From Tolypeutes matacus (taxonomy: Eukaryota; Chordata; Mammalia; Cingulata; Chlamyphoridae), in contig JAKSZT010054307.1 in assembly GCA_026826555.1 (NCBI GenBank), positions 1,077,122 through 1,141,121 on the forward strand: 64,000 nt of DNA, written 5' to 3'. The translations under genes were made by a program, and so were the position numbers. This document shows positions 36,340-50,230 of this stretch, piece by piece (within the stretch, counting starts at the first letter, position 1; every line of letters starts with the position of its first letter). The notes beneath the pieces are model-generated. The model was not told where the DNA came from and did not search any database. It was given only the letters and a program-made list of their open reading frames with translations.

Positions 36340-37800
36340 TGAAGAGTAGTCAATTTTGTCTTCTTAAAATATTCATGACTTATTTAATTTTCTGTTTAAT
36401 TGGGCTGCCTAAAACCTCCAAAGCAATGGTGAGTAATGGAAGTGATTTTGCACATTATTTTCCAAAATCTGATTTTTATGGAAATGCCTTTGGAATTTAC
36501 CCTTAATACAAGGTTTTCTGTACATTTCTGATGGATGTTCTTTACCAAATTAAGGGAATTTCCTTAAATTCTTGCCACATAAAGACTTTTTTAAGGAGCA
36601 GGTTTTTAATTTTGTCAGGTGTTTTTAAAGTATCTGTCAAATGATTATATATTTTTTAAATTTAATCAGTTTTTCAGTGAATTACATTTATATATTTCTC
36701 AATTAATTAGTGAAATTGTTTTATAAGTTTTTTTTCTTGTACCTTTTTCAGATTTTCAATACTAGATTATGCTACCATTATAAAATAAATTAGAAAGCTA
36801 TCCATCTTTTTCTATACTCTGGAATATTTTGAATAATGTAGAAATATCTATACATTGAAGGTCAAATGGAAATTTTTCTAAAGCCATCTAGGCCTAGCAT
36901 TTTTTCAAGAGTTATTATATTTTTTGCCTTTCTACTTCTTCTTAAGTCAATTTTGGTATATTAAATTTTTCTAGAAAAGTATTCTTTACCTATAGATATT
37001 TTAATTTCTAATATAACATTGCATATAATGTTATTTGATTGTTTTTTCATTTCTCTCATGTCTATGTTTATACAATCGTTATCATTCTTAACATTTGATT
37101 CAGTTTTTCCATGTTTCTATTTTATTCATTTTTTACAATCATTTTTTAAATGTATTCATTTTACTTTTTTAAAAAATTCATTAATTTCATTCTTTTCTTT
37201 TCTAATTCCTTCCTCTTATTTTTTTAATTTTATTTTATTGGCTTTTGTCCTAATTTCTTAGACCAAAAACTTGGTTCATTTATATTTAATTTTTTTTACT
37301 GCAAAATATGTAGGACTGTATATATTTTTCATTACAGTCAGAAAGTGTAGTATGTGCTTGGGATTTTCTTTGTGACCAAGAATATGATATTTTAATAATT
37401 TTTTTAAATATTTCTATTTTCTTGAAGTAAAAGTTTAATTTGTTTGTGTACATATAGATTCATGTCACAAGTGAGCAAAAGCATAACGTTGATTGTGTTA
37501 AATAATTTTACTTTACTTGATTTGTGTAATTTTGAAAAAGATGTATTGGTGTCCCCAGTAAATAGTAGTTTCTACTAACTTCTTTGTGAATTTCTAAGTA
37601 TTTTTGCCTTATGTATTTTGGTGCCATGTTTTTTGTTATATAAAGTTTTCTGAATGTTATATTTCCTTATGGGTTGTAGTCTGTATCATTAGAAATATTC
37701 CTGTTTTTCCCATCAAGTATATTTTATATTACTTTCATTTTAATTGCTTCTGAATTTTATTTCTGAAATAAATAAAATGAAATTAAGTCTTCCTTATGTA
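36340..37800 (-). mobile_element. Old L1 reverse-transcriptase region, minus strand
   Basis: The T-rich text with AAAGCCATCTAGGCCTAGCA and CTTAAGTCAATTTTGGTAT follows antisense L1 ORF2. Frames are destroyed. Confidence 0.6.
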
Positions 37801-37929
37801 ATGCTTCTTCAGCTTCCAGAATCTTTTCTTGACACCCATTCAACATTACCAACTGAGCCCATGAAATTACACCCTTTCCCTTCCTAAATTCCTACCAAAA
37901 TGGTAATAAAGAACTTAAAAAAGAATGAC

Positions 37930-39240
37930 AAAGGAGGGAACAGAAATGACTCAGAGAAAACAAGGAAAAATAAAATATTTATAATGAGTATCCTTAGAAA
38001 TATTCACAGTGATGTTATTTCCATTAGAGAAAAATAAGCTACTATGAAAAAGGAGCAATCAGAAAGCACATAAAAGTTATTAGAAATTTAAACTGCAATA
38101 GTCAAAATATTTTTCAAAGGAAAGATTGGAAAAGAAGAGTTAAGGAAATCTTTCAATATAGCAAACCAAATTATTAAAAATGAAACTAGGAGAAAAAGAT
38201 TTGGGGTGCATCAGTAACTATTATCACAATAATATTACACAACAAACAACTACAAGATATTTATGGCATACAATAATAAGCATATATTTTCTGTTCACAT
38301 CTCTAAGGGTCAGCTCAGTTCATCTGATCTAGACTGGGCTTGGCTGAGTTTGGTTCTTGGCTGCAGGTATAATACTTATTTCTATCTCATATACCTCTTT
38401 TCATCTTTGGCCCAGAGGCATCTTCTTTTTATGGCAAAAGGGAAAATCCAATTGTGCAAGCACATTTCAAACTTGGTTCACATGGCAACTGCAAATATCC
38501 CATTGGCCAAAGCAAGTCACATGGCCAAGTGCAAAGTTTAGATGGAGAAGTAGAGGCCACCTACCATGAATCCATGGCAAGAGTATGGATATTTAATATA
38601 ACTACAAGATTTTAAAGATTTGAAACCAGTAATTTAATTTAGTACAATGAGATAAATGAGATGTAGAGGAACAATCCAACCAATAGGAGTTCCAAAAAGA
38701 TAGACCAAGGAAAATGGAGGAAAAGGAAATAATGAGAAAAATAATAGAAAAATATTTCCAGGACCTAAGGAAAATTCAGAAAATATCAAGGTAGAAAACA
38801 CTAATTATTCTCATATGGTTGGTTCAACATTCAAAAACTGATCACTCAAAGTAAATCACCACATAACAGGAATAAAAAGGAAATCAATTATATGATCATC
38901 TTGAAAGATGCAGAAGGGGCATTTGATAAAATTTAACAGCCATTTATTACTACAAAAAAAACTAAGATTAGAAATAATTTCCTTTATCTGTTAAAGGGTA
39001 CTTTTTTGAAAATATAGAGCAAACATCATATCTAATCACAAATTATTGAAAACATTCCCCTTAGATTAAGAACAAGAAAATGATGTCCACTATTATCATT
39101 TTCATTCAAACAAAGGTGCTAAACAGTGGACTGAGACCAAAAATTAATATTACATTTAAACATTAATTAATTTAAAGGCATACATAATGAAAAGAAATAA
39201 TTTTTTTCATTATTTGCACATGGCATGAATTCAGTATACT
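37930..39240 (+). mobile_element. Old HAL1/L1M-like sequence, plus strand, interrupted
   Basis: 37,940-38,220 resembles the HAL1-like element at 5,480. 38,640-38,780 is ORF1-like and 38,810-39,150 ORF2-like L1. The 38,230-38,590 part (GGGTCAGCTCAGTTCATCTG) looks like a separate insert, perhaps a hAT-type DNA transposon. Confidence 0.45.
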
Positions 39241-39329
39241 TAGAACAACCATACTTCTTTCCTCCTTCCCTTCATTCCTAAATAATGCAGGCTAAAAACG
39301 ATTACATGGGAACAAAAGCACAGGCATCC

Positions 39330-40345
39330 AGCAGGGGACATGAAGGAGGCCCAGCTCAGGGTTTCAGAGAACAAGCAAGATGAAGAGGATGTCTTCATGG
39401 TTCCCTACTGAAAGTTGAACCAGTTGAAGCCCAAGCAGAATGAGGTCGGATGGGGCCAGGAAGTGGGGGTAGAGATAGACATGGCAACCCAGAAAATAGT
39501 ATCTGAGTCCAAGCAGGGGGATCAGGGTATCCTCAGAGGAGTAGCAGTGACAAGTCCCCATGTGGTCAGAACCTGAGCAAAATGAGGACAGTGAAGACTG
39601 TCCCCATGTGGTCAGAACCTGAGCAAAATGAGGACAGCATGGATTGTTGAGCACCAAATGGCATGAGGAAGGGTGCTGGAAGAAGCCTGTAGCAGGGTGT
39701 CAGAGTCCCTCTGATTAGGGAGAAGAGGGCGCCCGCACAGAGGGCTTAGCCCAGCAGAGCATGCTGAAACGCAAAGGGGAAGAGGAAAACGTGTAGGAAC
39801 GGTCATGGCAGCAGTGGCCCAGTGTGAGGTGCCATAACTCAAGAGAAGTTGGAGAGAGCTGGTGTGGGAGAGCAGCAGTGACCACAGCCTGATGCAGGGA
39901 GTCAGAGCCTAATGGGGATGAGAAGGGGTCTGATCAGCAGGAGGGAATCTGTGTGATTGTGTGTGAGGAAGGTGTTGGCCATTGCCTGGACCAAAGCAGG
40001 GTAAGAAGGTCCATGGGGTGGAGGTGGGAGGTGACAGAAGGAGGCCACTGGGGTTTTTTTGTTTGTTTGTTTATCCCAGGCATCTAAAGCTACTGTCCAA
40101 ACAGGGTGAGGAGGGTAACTGTGTCACCTGGTGCAGGATATTGGAGTCCTTACATGGTGCAAAAGGTATCTATCTGTGAGACCCAATAGGGGATGTTGGG
40201 GTCCAAACATGGTAAGGAGGGTGTCTGGGAAGGTCTGGGGACACAGCCCAGTGCAAGGTGTTAGACCTCAAGTCTGGTGGAAGGACGGCTTAGAGCGGAG
40301 TGTCAGGTCTGAGCAGGCTAAAGAGGGCATCTATGAGGGGAGGCA
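39330..40345 (+). repeat. Diverged tandem monomer array of GTCAGAGTCC-type units
   Basis: Units of the form GGTGTCAGAGTCC..AAGCAGGGTGAGGAGGGT recur irregularly, for example near 39,500, 39,560, 39,605, 39,695, 39,900, 40,140, 40,190 and 40,255. A 38-base word is repeated exactly at 39,554 and 39,600. It leads into an L1-like body, so it may be another monomeric L1 5' UTR. Confidence 0.5.
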
Positions 40346-41980
40346 GTAGTGGGAGATTCATTCCATATGGAAGGGATTCGTCCACTAAGAAAACCTATTA
40401 AGGATATGGAAGCCAGGTGTTGCCCTGTCATAAATGAAATTACATATACAAAAATGGAGAAGACAAGAATGAATATTGTGGTAAAGACAGAATTAGAAGT
40501 ATTGGTGTTTCTCTTCTTTTTTTCCCCAAAATATACAGATAGATATAGAATTAAGTATACGTGTAAATATGTGTACGTACAAATAGAAAATATAAATGAT
40601 TTTACTCACATGTTTGTCTATCTCTGTCCAGGCCTGAGAGGTCCTGGGTGCAGGGTCACCCCAACAGCCATGAGCTTATCTAGACATCTTGGTTGCTAAA
40701 TATCTTTCTCCAGTAAAAGTACCAGGGCTTCTTAAAGAAATGGTTGATTACAGAGCTGGGCCAAGGAAAGTCCAAGGTGAGTTTGAAATACCTTGTGATG
40801 CCAGAAAGTAAGGAAGTGCTCAAAAAATGAAAGGAACATATATCAAAAAGACTCAGATGTCAGATTGAAGAGGCTCCTATTGGCCAAATCTGGGACAATT
40901 TGAACATCAAAATGATAGTGACATCATAATCCTTCAACTGCAATAGGAAGCTATAAGTCCATTCTTATATAAATAAATGAGTAAATGAGAAAGGAAAGCT
41001 TTTCCTTTATGTAGACTGTCATTAATAAAGTAGAAGGAATGATGTAATTAGAAAAACCATTTGACGAGCTATCATAGAAATAATTCAGCCAAGAAATAAC
41101 AGTGAATGCTAAAGCTGGGAGTGAAAGATTGATGGGGAATGGTGCATTTACAAAGACTTGAAGTACCTCTTTTACTAACTGCAAAGAGAAAAAGAGTAAC
41201 TTAAATGGAGAAAAACAGACAAGACCAGCTTACTGATATAATCAAGGGAACACAGATCAAAATTGTGTCCCGTTTGATAGAGTGCAAGGAGAGAAATACA
41301 GCCTCAATTCTTGATATTCCTGCCAAAAATCATAACCTGAAACTAATCATTAGGAAACATCAGATAAAGACAAATGAGGGATCTTCTTGCCCATATGTAA
41401 TCTTCAAGTTTTAAGGTTACAGAAGTTAAGAAAAAACTGGAAAGAATGAGGAAATGCTCCAGATAAAGGAGGCTAAAGAGACAAGACAACTAAATGCAAC
41501 ATGTGATTCTGGAGTGGATCCTTTTTCTATAAAGGACATGATTGGGAAAATTGTTGAAACTTGAATGGGATCTGTGAATGAGATAATAGCAATGTATTGG
41601 TGGTCGATTTCCTGATTTTGATAGCTATATGGTGGTTATGTATAAGAAGATCCTTGTTTTCATGAATTATGCATAAAGTATTTGGAGATGATGGGGCATC
41701 AGGTCAACCACTTACTTTTAAATGGTTCAGAAAAAATCACTTTTACCAAGTTTTAAAACAGTTCAAAGGAATCAATGGAGTTAGAAGTCAGAATAATGGT
41801 TATTCCACTTTGGAAGGAGAAATTATGGCTGAAAGGCAGCATGGGGAACCTCTGGAATGCTGGATCTGGGTAGTTGTTACATGTATGTGCACCTAAGAAA
41901 ATTCATTGAATTACACATCTATGGCTTGTGCATTTTCTATATGTATTTTATACTTCAATTAAAAAATAAAACATTCCCTA
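40346..41980 (+). mobile_element. Old L1-like element with L1M-type 3' end
   Basis: The end (TGGATCTGGGTAGTTGTTAC, TTGTGCATTTTCTATATG, TATACTTCAATTAAAAAA) is the usual L1M 3' terminus. The stretch 41,480-41,760 resembles another old L1 3' UTR. Linkage of the parts is inferred. Confidence 0.5.
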
Positions 41981-42450
41981 GCCAAAAGTTACACTTCAAT
42001 AATTCAGCATGTCTTAAACACGCACACACATTACAGAAAAAGCTTCCTTCCATTAAGAGGTTGTGGGACAATATTTCCTATATCCTTCAGGAAAATTTGC
42101 CAATATGTATACTGCCTCTTGTGATGTAGACTAGCATTTGGAATCCTGTCTTTTTGAGAATTTTAGAGATTTAAAGTGGTGGCCCCTCTAATTGGCAGAC
42201 ATCTCCTGGAACTGTCATATCCCCTTACTGTTCATCCTATGTGGTTTTTTTTTAACCTTGTAATTTCCATTTCCCTACATGCTTTATTCCAAGGAGCATA
42301 ATGCAGAATCAAATGCAGACTCTTTCTGGACACATTTATAGCAGTCCACTGTGTGAGCAAAAGTATGGTCTAACAACGTCCTACTCTTTCCAGTATTTTC
42401 CCTTTGTCAGCAGGATCCAAAGCATTTCTTAGCTGCTGCTGCCTTCTCTG
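41981..42450. other. Unassigned sequence
   Basis: No gene or nameable repeat was seen. Confidence 0.3.
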
Positions 42451-43140
42451 AAATTAATTTATTCATCAAATATTGATTTAGAACAAACTATGAGCACACA
42501 CAATTCTGGAAACTGTGAATACAAGAGGGAATAATGTCTCGTGGAATTTACAATCCAGTGGAAGAGGCAAACAATAAAGAAGCAAACAAATTTTTTTTCA
42601 ATCAGTTATAACCTGCTTAGAAAATCATAACAGGTGATGGAAATTCCTGGGATAAGGTCATTTCTGAGGAAACGACATCTGATCTCTGCTGTGAGACAGA
42701 AAGACATGCAGCAGCCATGCAAAGATCTTGAGAAACAGCATCTCAGGTCTAGAGATCAGCAAATGCAAAGTCCTCGCGGGGGAGACAATCTAAGCCTATT
42801 TCAACTTTATAAGTTTCAGGTAGACCATGATTTGGTCTGATATGTTGTTTTACTGCTTATCCAAAGCATCTGAAGCTAAAGTCCATCACATCATAGGCAT
42901 TCAATAGATGTGTGTTACAGTAATGAACAGACAGAATGGCAGACAGAATGGCAGAGGGGATGGAGTCTGGGCAGGGACAGAGAGAGAGAGAGAGGGAAGG
43001 AGGTGTGAGGTGGCACACCTGAAGCCAGATAAACAGTTTGGAATTTATTCTAAGCTCAATGGGAAAGGTTTGCAGGTTCTTAATTAGGAGTGGGCCTGAT
43101 CTCATTTACATTTAAAAAGATTATTCTCCCTGCTGAATGG
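42450..43140 (+). repeat. Ancient mammalian interspersed repeat, family not fixed
   Basis: TATTCATCAAATATTGATTTAG, then GGAATTTACAATCCAGTGGA, GGAATTTATTCTAAGCTCAA and CTGATCTCATTTACATTT follow an order seen in a common old mammalian repeat. Confidence 0.45.
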
Positions 43141-43974
43141 AAACAGAGAAGCCTGTGAGGAAATGCCCTCTCTCTGAGCCTGGCCTCCAAGAAAAGGATT
43201 TGCCTATGTCCCCACATTTGCAATAGGTGGACTCTGAACTTGAGCTTCCAAAGCCTTGACTCTTAGGGCTTCAGCAGCCACCATACTGTGCTCTGTCTCA
43301 GCTCCTCCTCATCCACCTCCTTTCCTCAGATTTAGTTTCCCAGGTTCTAAGAGGCTTGGGCTATTCAATCACAAAAATATTTCTTTCTGCCTTCTTTTCC
43401 TCAGAAGAATGATCTGGTGCTAGTTCCTCTAATGTCCCCCTTCCTTTCTATCCATTGGTCCTCTGTTCTTTTGAAGCAAGCTTTGAAAGCTTCAACCAGC
43501 CACACACACTGATCCTGCTCCTTTAACCACCTGTAGGGCCAGCGTGGATGGATCACAGCATCTTCCTTTCCATTCCCCATGGTTTTGACTATAGAATAAA
43601 GCCTGACTTTGAAGTGGATTTCACCCTCCCTTGGTTTCTGATGTTCTCCTGAAAATCTAAGCCACAGTTTCCAACCATGCTAAATTCTGAATCCTCCTCA
43701 CACTCTCATGTTGTCTTCCCTCTGCCTCCAAGCAACCCTGTTTCCTGCAGCCACAGTATTCCAGACACAGACCTTTCAAAATTTTCCCTTATCCCTTAAG
43801 TTTGTGATCATTTCTATGAGTTTTATTTTGTAATGTAAGCAGACACATCCCGAGTGGAGTTGGGGTGCCCTCCTCTCATCCAATCATTGTTGGATTCCTT
43901 CACCCCACTGGAGTATGGATCATTGGAATCCTATCCATGATCAAGCTGTCAATTAAATTATTAGTAAATTGGGA
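43141..43974. other. Unassigned sequence
   Basis: I found no exon or named repeat. Confidence 0.3.
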
Positions 43975-46526
43975 GGATTGTAGGAAGATGGTGTCAGATT
44001 AGGCAGGCAAAGCTCAGCTCTCTCACAAAAACAATAGAGAAAGAGCCAAAAGCTGCCCAAGGGACCGGCTTTGTGGGTCAGCAGACCAGGACATTGCTTC
44101 ACAACTCCCAGGAGGGTGAGAGACAGAGAGAGGAAGAACATGAAACATCAAACTGAGTTACTAAAGTCTCCCCTTCCCTACGCCCAAGATATTAAGCAAG
44201 GGGTAAAACCCCTGGCTCATTGCAGCTGACTGAGAGGGGAGCAAACATCTTCCTCCCTGTCAGCTGTTACAAGGGAAATATACTAGGAAACAGAAAGAGA
44301 TGGCCCAGCCAAAGGAACAAACCAAATGTCCTAAAGAGATACAGGATTTAGGATAATTAATCAGTGAATTAATTAATTTGGTCTTCTGTGTCCCACAAGC
44401 CCTTTCAGGCCAGAAGGAGCCGCACCATTGTTTGCCCTGGAAGCTGGCAGGGGACTAAAGAGATCAAACCCTCTCAAACACTCTCCCTACTGAACAGGAC
44501 TGGTTGCTGAGGCCACAGAGCAGAGTGGCATTATTTCCTACAGGGAAAAGGGAAGGGGCTGGCAGCAAAGGGAGAACAGCATCCGAGAAAATTTGATTTG
44601 CAAGGCTCCGAAAGCCCTGAGGCAGGATCCTCTGACACATTGTTCCAGTCCAGCTTACGATGAACACATTCTGACCAGGATTTGAGCTGAGAGGTCTGTC
44701 GAAGAGCACCATCGGCTGGCAGGCAAGGAAGTGCCGGCAATGAAAATAAAAGTAAATAAATAAAAGAGGCATTTTGGGGTCATTACAGCCTCCCTCCCCA
44801 AGGCCCCTGGAAGCAGGTCTGCAACCTATCACTGGTCCATGGCCTGGATTTGAGTGACTGAATACAGGGGCAATCCTAAAGAGCCAGAACTGGTTGAACC
44901 AAGAATCAGAGAATAGCAACAACACACAGCCCCCTGCCACTAAATCCTTATGCAAGAGAGAGAAACTCTCATCAGAGTAATCTCACCATCATAATCAGAT
45001 GCCTTGACAGCGGCAAAAAATTATAAGCCACGCTAAGAAAAAGGAATATATGGCTCAAGCAAAGGAATATATCAAAACCCCAGATGAGATATAGGATTTC
45101 AGACAACTGATCAATGAGGTTTAGACAAATCTCCTAAACCAAAACAGTGAGATGAAAGGCAATATGGCTAAAGAGATAAAGGACATCAAGAAAACACAAG
45201 GCAATCATAAAGAAGATGTTAAAAACCGGAATAGAGAAATAACAGAGCTTATAGGAATGAAAGATACAATAGATAAGAATAAAAATACATTAGACCTAAA
45301 AATCCCCAGGGGTCACATGTTCCTTCCTATAGTCCCCCTCTCAGTTCCATGGATAGTCCATACAAACTCCGCCACTCTGCTCACCCTCACATTCCACCAC
45401 TTTGTCCAGCAAAAACTGTCCTTCAAATATGAAGCTGACTTTAAAAAATTCACAAGAAACTAAGAGAGTTCATTAGAAAAAAAAATCTGGCTTTGCAAGA
45501 AACAGTAAAGGAAACCCTACAGTCCAAAAAGAAAAGACTGGCAAGAGAGACGTGGGGGAGATTCTAGAAAGGAAGACTATCAGAAAAAAAATAAGATCAG
45601 ACATAGGAAAGCCAAAGAATAAAATGGTGGATGTAAATAGTACATTTTCAGTAATATTGAATGTAAATGGATTAAATTCCCCAATCAAAAGATATAGCTT
45701 TACACAATGGATAAAAAAAAATCATGAGCCATCTCTATGCTGCCGACAAGAGATTCATCTTAGATCCAGGGATACAAATTGGCTGAAAGTGAAAGGTTGG
45801 ATGAAGACATTCCACAAAAATAGTAGTCAATAAAAGATCAAGGATAGCTATACTAATATTATACAAAACAGACTTTCAATGCAAAAATTATAAGAGATAC
45901 AGAAGGCCATTATATATCAATAAAAGAGACAATCCACCAAGAAGTAAGAGTCATAAATAGCTATGCAACTAACCAGGGTGCCCCAAAATACACGAGGCAA
46001 ACTCTAGCAAAACTGAAGGGAGAAATAGACATCTCTACAATGATAGTTAATGACTTCAATATGCCACTCACATCAATAGATAGAACAACAAGACAGAAGC
46101 TCAACAAGGAAACTGAGAACTTGAATAATATGATAAACAAGCTAGACCTAACAGACATATACAGAATGTTGCATCCCAACTCAGTCAGTTATACATTCTT
46201 CTCAAGTGCTTATGGATCTTTCACCAGGATAGACTACATGTTGGGTTACAAAGCAGGTGTCAATAAATATAAACAAATTCAAATTATACAAAGTGCCTCC
46301 TCAAATCATAATGAAATGAAGCTGGAAATCAATAATAGGTGGGAAAGGAGAAAATTTGCAAGTGTGTGGATGCTAAACAACACACTCCTAAACAATCAGT
46401 GGGTCAAATAAGAAACTGTAAGAGAAATTAGTAAATATATTGAGAGGAATGAAAATGAGAACCCAATTTATCAACAAAGGCAGTGCTAAGAGGGAAATTT
46501 ATAGCCCTAAACACCTATATAGAAGG

Positions 46527-46568
46527 AAAGAAGGGAGGGAGGGAGGGAAGGGAGGAAGGAAGGAAGGA
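46527..46568 (+). repeat. GGGA/GGAA-rich simple repeat in L1
   Basis: A purine tract of AAGG/AGGG units interrupts L1 ORF2 coding sequence. Confidence 0.9.
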
Positions 46569-46770
46569 AATCAAAGACCTAACTGAACACCTGGAGAAAT
46601 GAGAAAAAGAACAGCAAACCAATCCCAAAGAAAACAGAAAGAAAGAAAGAAAAAAGATTAGAGGAGAAATAAATGAAATTGAGAACAAAAAAACAACAGA
46701 GAAAATCAATAAAACCAAAAGCTGGTTCTTTGAGAAGATCAATAAAATCAGCAAACTCTTAGCTAGACTA

Positions 46771-46798
46771 ACAGAGAGAGAGAGAGAGAGAGAGAGAA
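46771..46798 (+). repeat. (GA)n microsatellite in L1
   Basis: About 13 AG units lie in the L1 ORF2 region. Confidence 0.93.
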
Positions 46799-49559
46799 GC
46801 TTCAAATAAATAAAATCAGGAATGAAGGTGGGACATTACAACTGAATCCACAGAAATGAAAAGGATCTTAAGTCATAAGAAACTGTATGCCCACAAATTA
46901 GACAACCTAGATGAAATGGACAAATTCTTAGAAATTCACAAACACCTACACTGACTCTACAAGGAAATATAGGAATTCAACAAACAAACCAATAACAGTG
47001 AAAGATATTGACTCAGTCATCAAAATGCTCCCAATAAAGAAAAGCCCAGGACCAAATGGCTTCACAGGTGAATTTTACCAAGCATTTTGAGAAGAATTAA
47101 CACCAATCCTGTTTAAACTCTTCCAAAAAATTGAAGAGAAGGGAAAATTACCCACAATGTTTTATGAAGCCAACTCACTCTAATACCAAAGCCAGATAAA
47201 GATACTACAAGAAATGAAAATTTCAGACCAATCACTCTAATGAACATAGATGCAAAAATTCTCAACTAACTACTTGCAAATCGAATCCAAGAGCATATTA
47301 AAAGATATACATCACAATCAAGTGTGATTTATTCCTGGTATGCAAGGGTGGTCCAACACAAGAGAATCAATTCATGTAATACACCACTTTAACAAATTGA
47401 AGAGGAAAAAAACCATATGATCATCTCAATCAACATAGAAAAGGCATTCAATAAAATCCAGCATCCTTTCTTGCTAAAAACACTTTGAAAGATAAAAATA
47501 GATGGAAAGTTCCTCAATATGATAAAAGGCATATATGAAAAACTCAAAGCCAACATCGTACTCAATGGGGAAAGGTTGAAAACTTTCCCTCTAAGATTGG
47601 GAACAAGACAAGGGTGCCCACTGTCAACACTGTTATTCAACATTGTACTAAAAGTTCTAATAGAGCAATTAGACAAGAAAATAAAATAAAAGGCATCCAA
47701 ATAGGAAAACTTCATTATTTGCAGATGACATGATCCTATAATTAGAAAATTCCAAATGTCTACAACAAAGCTACTTGAGCCAATAAACAACTTCAGCAAA
47801 ATAGCAGGATATAAGATCCACACACAACAATCAGTAATGTTTCTGTACTCTAGTATTGAACAATCTGAGGAGGAAATCAGGAAAATATTCCATTTACAAT
47901 AGCAACAAAAAGACTCAAATACTTAGGAATCAATTTAACCAAAGATATAAAGGATCTCTATTCAGAAAACTGCAAAAGCTACAGTAGTATTGACACAACT
48001 ATAGACCCAATGATCAATGGAATAGAATTCAGAGCCCAGAAATAGACTCTCACCTCTGTGTCCAACTGGTTTTTGACAAACCTACCAAGTCCACATTGCT
48101 GGGTCAAAATAGTCTGTTCAGCAAATTGTGCTGGGAGACTGGATATCCATAATCAAAAGAATGAAAGCGGACACTTCTGTCACTCCCTATAAAGAATCAA
48201 CTTAAAATGGATCAAAGACCTAAATATAAAAGCCAGGACCATAAAACTCCTAGAAGATAATGTAGGGAACCATCTTCAAGACCTGGCGGTAGGTGGGGGT
48301 CTCTTAAATCTTACACCCAAAACTCGAGCAACAAAAGAAAAAAATAAATAAATGGTACTGACTCAAAACTAAACACTTTTGCACCTGAGAAGACTGTCAA
48401 AAGGGTGAAAAGACAGCCAGCTCAGTGGGAGAAAATATTTGTAAATCACACATCTGATAAGGATTTAATATCCATGATTTATAAAGAGATTCTACAAAGC
48501 AACAATAAAGGAAAAATGACTCGATTTAAAAATGGGCAAAAGACTTGAATAGACATTTGTCCAAAGGAGAAATACAAAGGACAAAAAATTTTCAGAAAAA
48601 AATTTTCAACATCACTAGCAATTAGGGAAATGCAAATCAAACCTACAATGAGATATCATTTCACACCTATCAGAATGGCCACTATTAAAAAGATAGAGAA
48701 CTACAAGTGTTGCAGAGGATGCGGAGAGTCAGAAACACTTCTTCACTGTTAGGGGGAATGCAGAATGGTACAGCCACTGTGGATGACTGTTTGGCAGTTC
48801 CTAAGGAAGTTGAATATAGACTTGCCACACGACCCAGCAATAGCAGTACAAGGTATATATCCAGAAGAAATGAGAGCAGAGAGATGGATATCTGCACACC
48901 GATGTTCATAGCAGCATTATCCACGATTGTCAAAAGTTGGAAACAACACAGGAGTCCATCAATGAAGAATGGACAAACAAATTGTGGTGCATACACACGA
49001 TGGAATATTATGCTGTGCTAAGAAGAAATGAAGTCGTGCAGAAGCATATGGCAACATAAATGAACAAACATATGTTAATGATACATGATATTAATATTAG
49101 GCAAAAATACAACCAAGGCAAACTATGGACAGTAGTGTAGAGCAAGATATTAACAATCTTCCATTAAGGATAAAAGGAAATATACTACATGAAAGAAACT
49201 AGACAGCAGGTACTACCTATGATTTGACTCCATCTATACAAAATATAAATAAAAATAAATTAGAGAGGTGGAAACAGAATAGCAGCTATGTACAGCAGGG
49301 AAAGGATTAAAAGATTGAGAGGTGACTATGAAGGGGTAGAGATTTTATTTTGGTCTGTATTTTTTTTTTTGTTATTATTATTATTGAAGTAATGAAAACA
49401 CTGATATTGATTGAAGTGATAAATGCACAACTCTGTGATTATAGAGGTTGTATACTTTGGAAGGATTGTATGCTTTATGAATATATAGCAATAAAACTGT
49501 TTTTTTTTGTTTTTTTTTTTTTTAAAGTAAAGTACTCTCCATAAAGGAACTTCTATTTC

Positions 49560-50166
49560 TCTTCTTGTACTGCTAGAGCTTTGAGGTGACAATCTCACCT
49601 CTTGTCTTGTGGGCTCTGAATGAACTGAGAAATAGACGTAGGACTTGAATAAGGATTGCAACATCAGCTCTTTGCTGGTAAAGCTGTCTTTGAAAAATGC
49701 CATCCTGGACCTTGTAGTGCAATAAAGAACTTGGTTGGTCTTTGTCCCCAGTGACCTCAACACTGTTAGAATTTCTCGTGATAACAATGTCTTTTGTTAT
49801 TCCTGATGGGTTCCAAACCACACATGATAGCGTGTGCTGAGATGACTCAAGGTGGGGCCAAAAGATAGTGTTAGACAGGAAAACCATGTGATTAGGGAAA
49901 TGAGCCACATCATATCAGCCTAACCTCCAGGAAAGTTTCAGGGACTAGAAATCAAATTCAACTGTGTAGGCCTTGTTTCAATCAATTGTACTTGTATAAT
50001 GAAACCCCATAAAAACTCTAGACACCTGAAGCTCAGGGAGTTTCCATATTATAGACTGATGTGCCTGGAGGGTCACCACATGTAGAGAATTTGGAAGCTT
50101 TGCACTGAGACCCTGCTGGACCTTACCTAATGTGTCTCTTCTTGAGGCTTCTGATTTGTATCCATT

Positions 50167-50198
<32 letters not shown>

Positions 50199-50230
50199 TT
50201 TTTTCCTATAATAAAACTGTAATCATAAGT
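49560..50230 (+). mobile_element. ERV LTR-like sequence
   Basis: The region 49,920-50,230 has CCCCATAAAAACTC, a T-rich tract (50,160-50,205) and CCTATAATAAAACTGTAATC, the layout of the U3-R-U5 part of an ERV LTR. The 5' limit is not clear. Confidence 0.4.

Larger units (their letters stand above)
43975..49525 (+). mobile_element. L1 LINE, long but degraded, plus strand
   Basis: The 5' UTR begins near 43,978 (GGAAGATGGTGTCAGATTAG). ORF1-like text lies at 45,000-45,310. ORF2 starts near 45,640 with the endonuclease (NVNGLNSPIKR, then a CCRQEIHL motif, and RIDYMLGYK at about 46,230). The reverse-transcriptase FADDMIL motif is near 47,717. A deletion lies near 47,970, and the 3' UTR ends in a T/A run near 49,525. 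Frameshifts and stops throughout make it inactive. Confidence 0.85.

Noticed and set aside
44464..44955. 163-codon minus-strand frame as a gene
   Set aside because: It lies antisense in the GC-richer 5' UTR of a plus-strand L1.
49326..49908. 153- and 111-codon minus-strand frames as a gene or retroviral fragment
   Set aside because: They cross the T-rich end of an L1 and an LTR-like stretch; no protein family features are visible.
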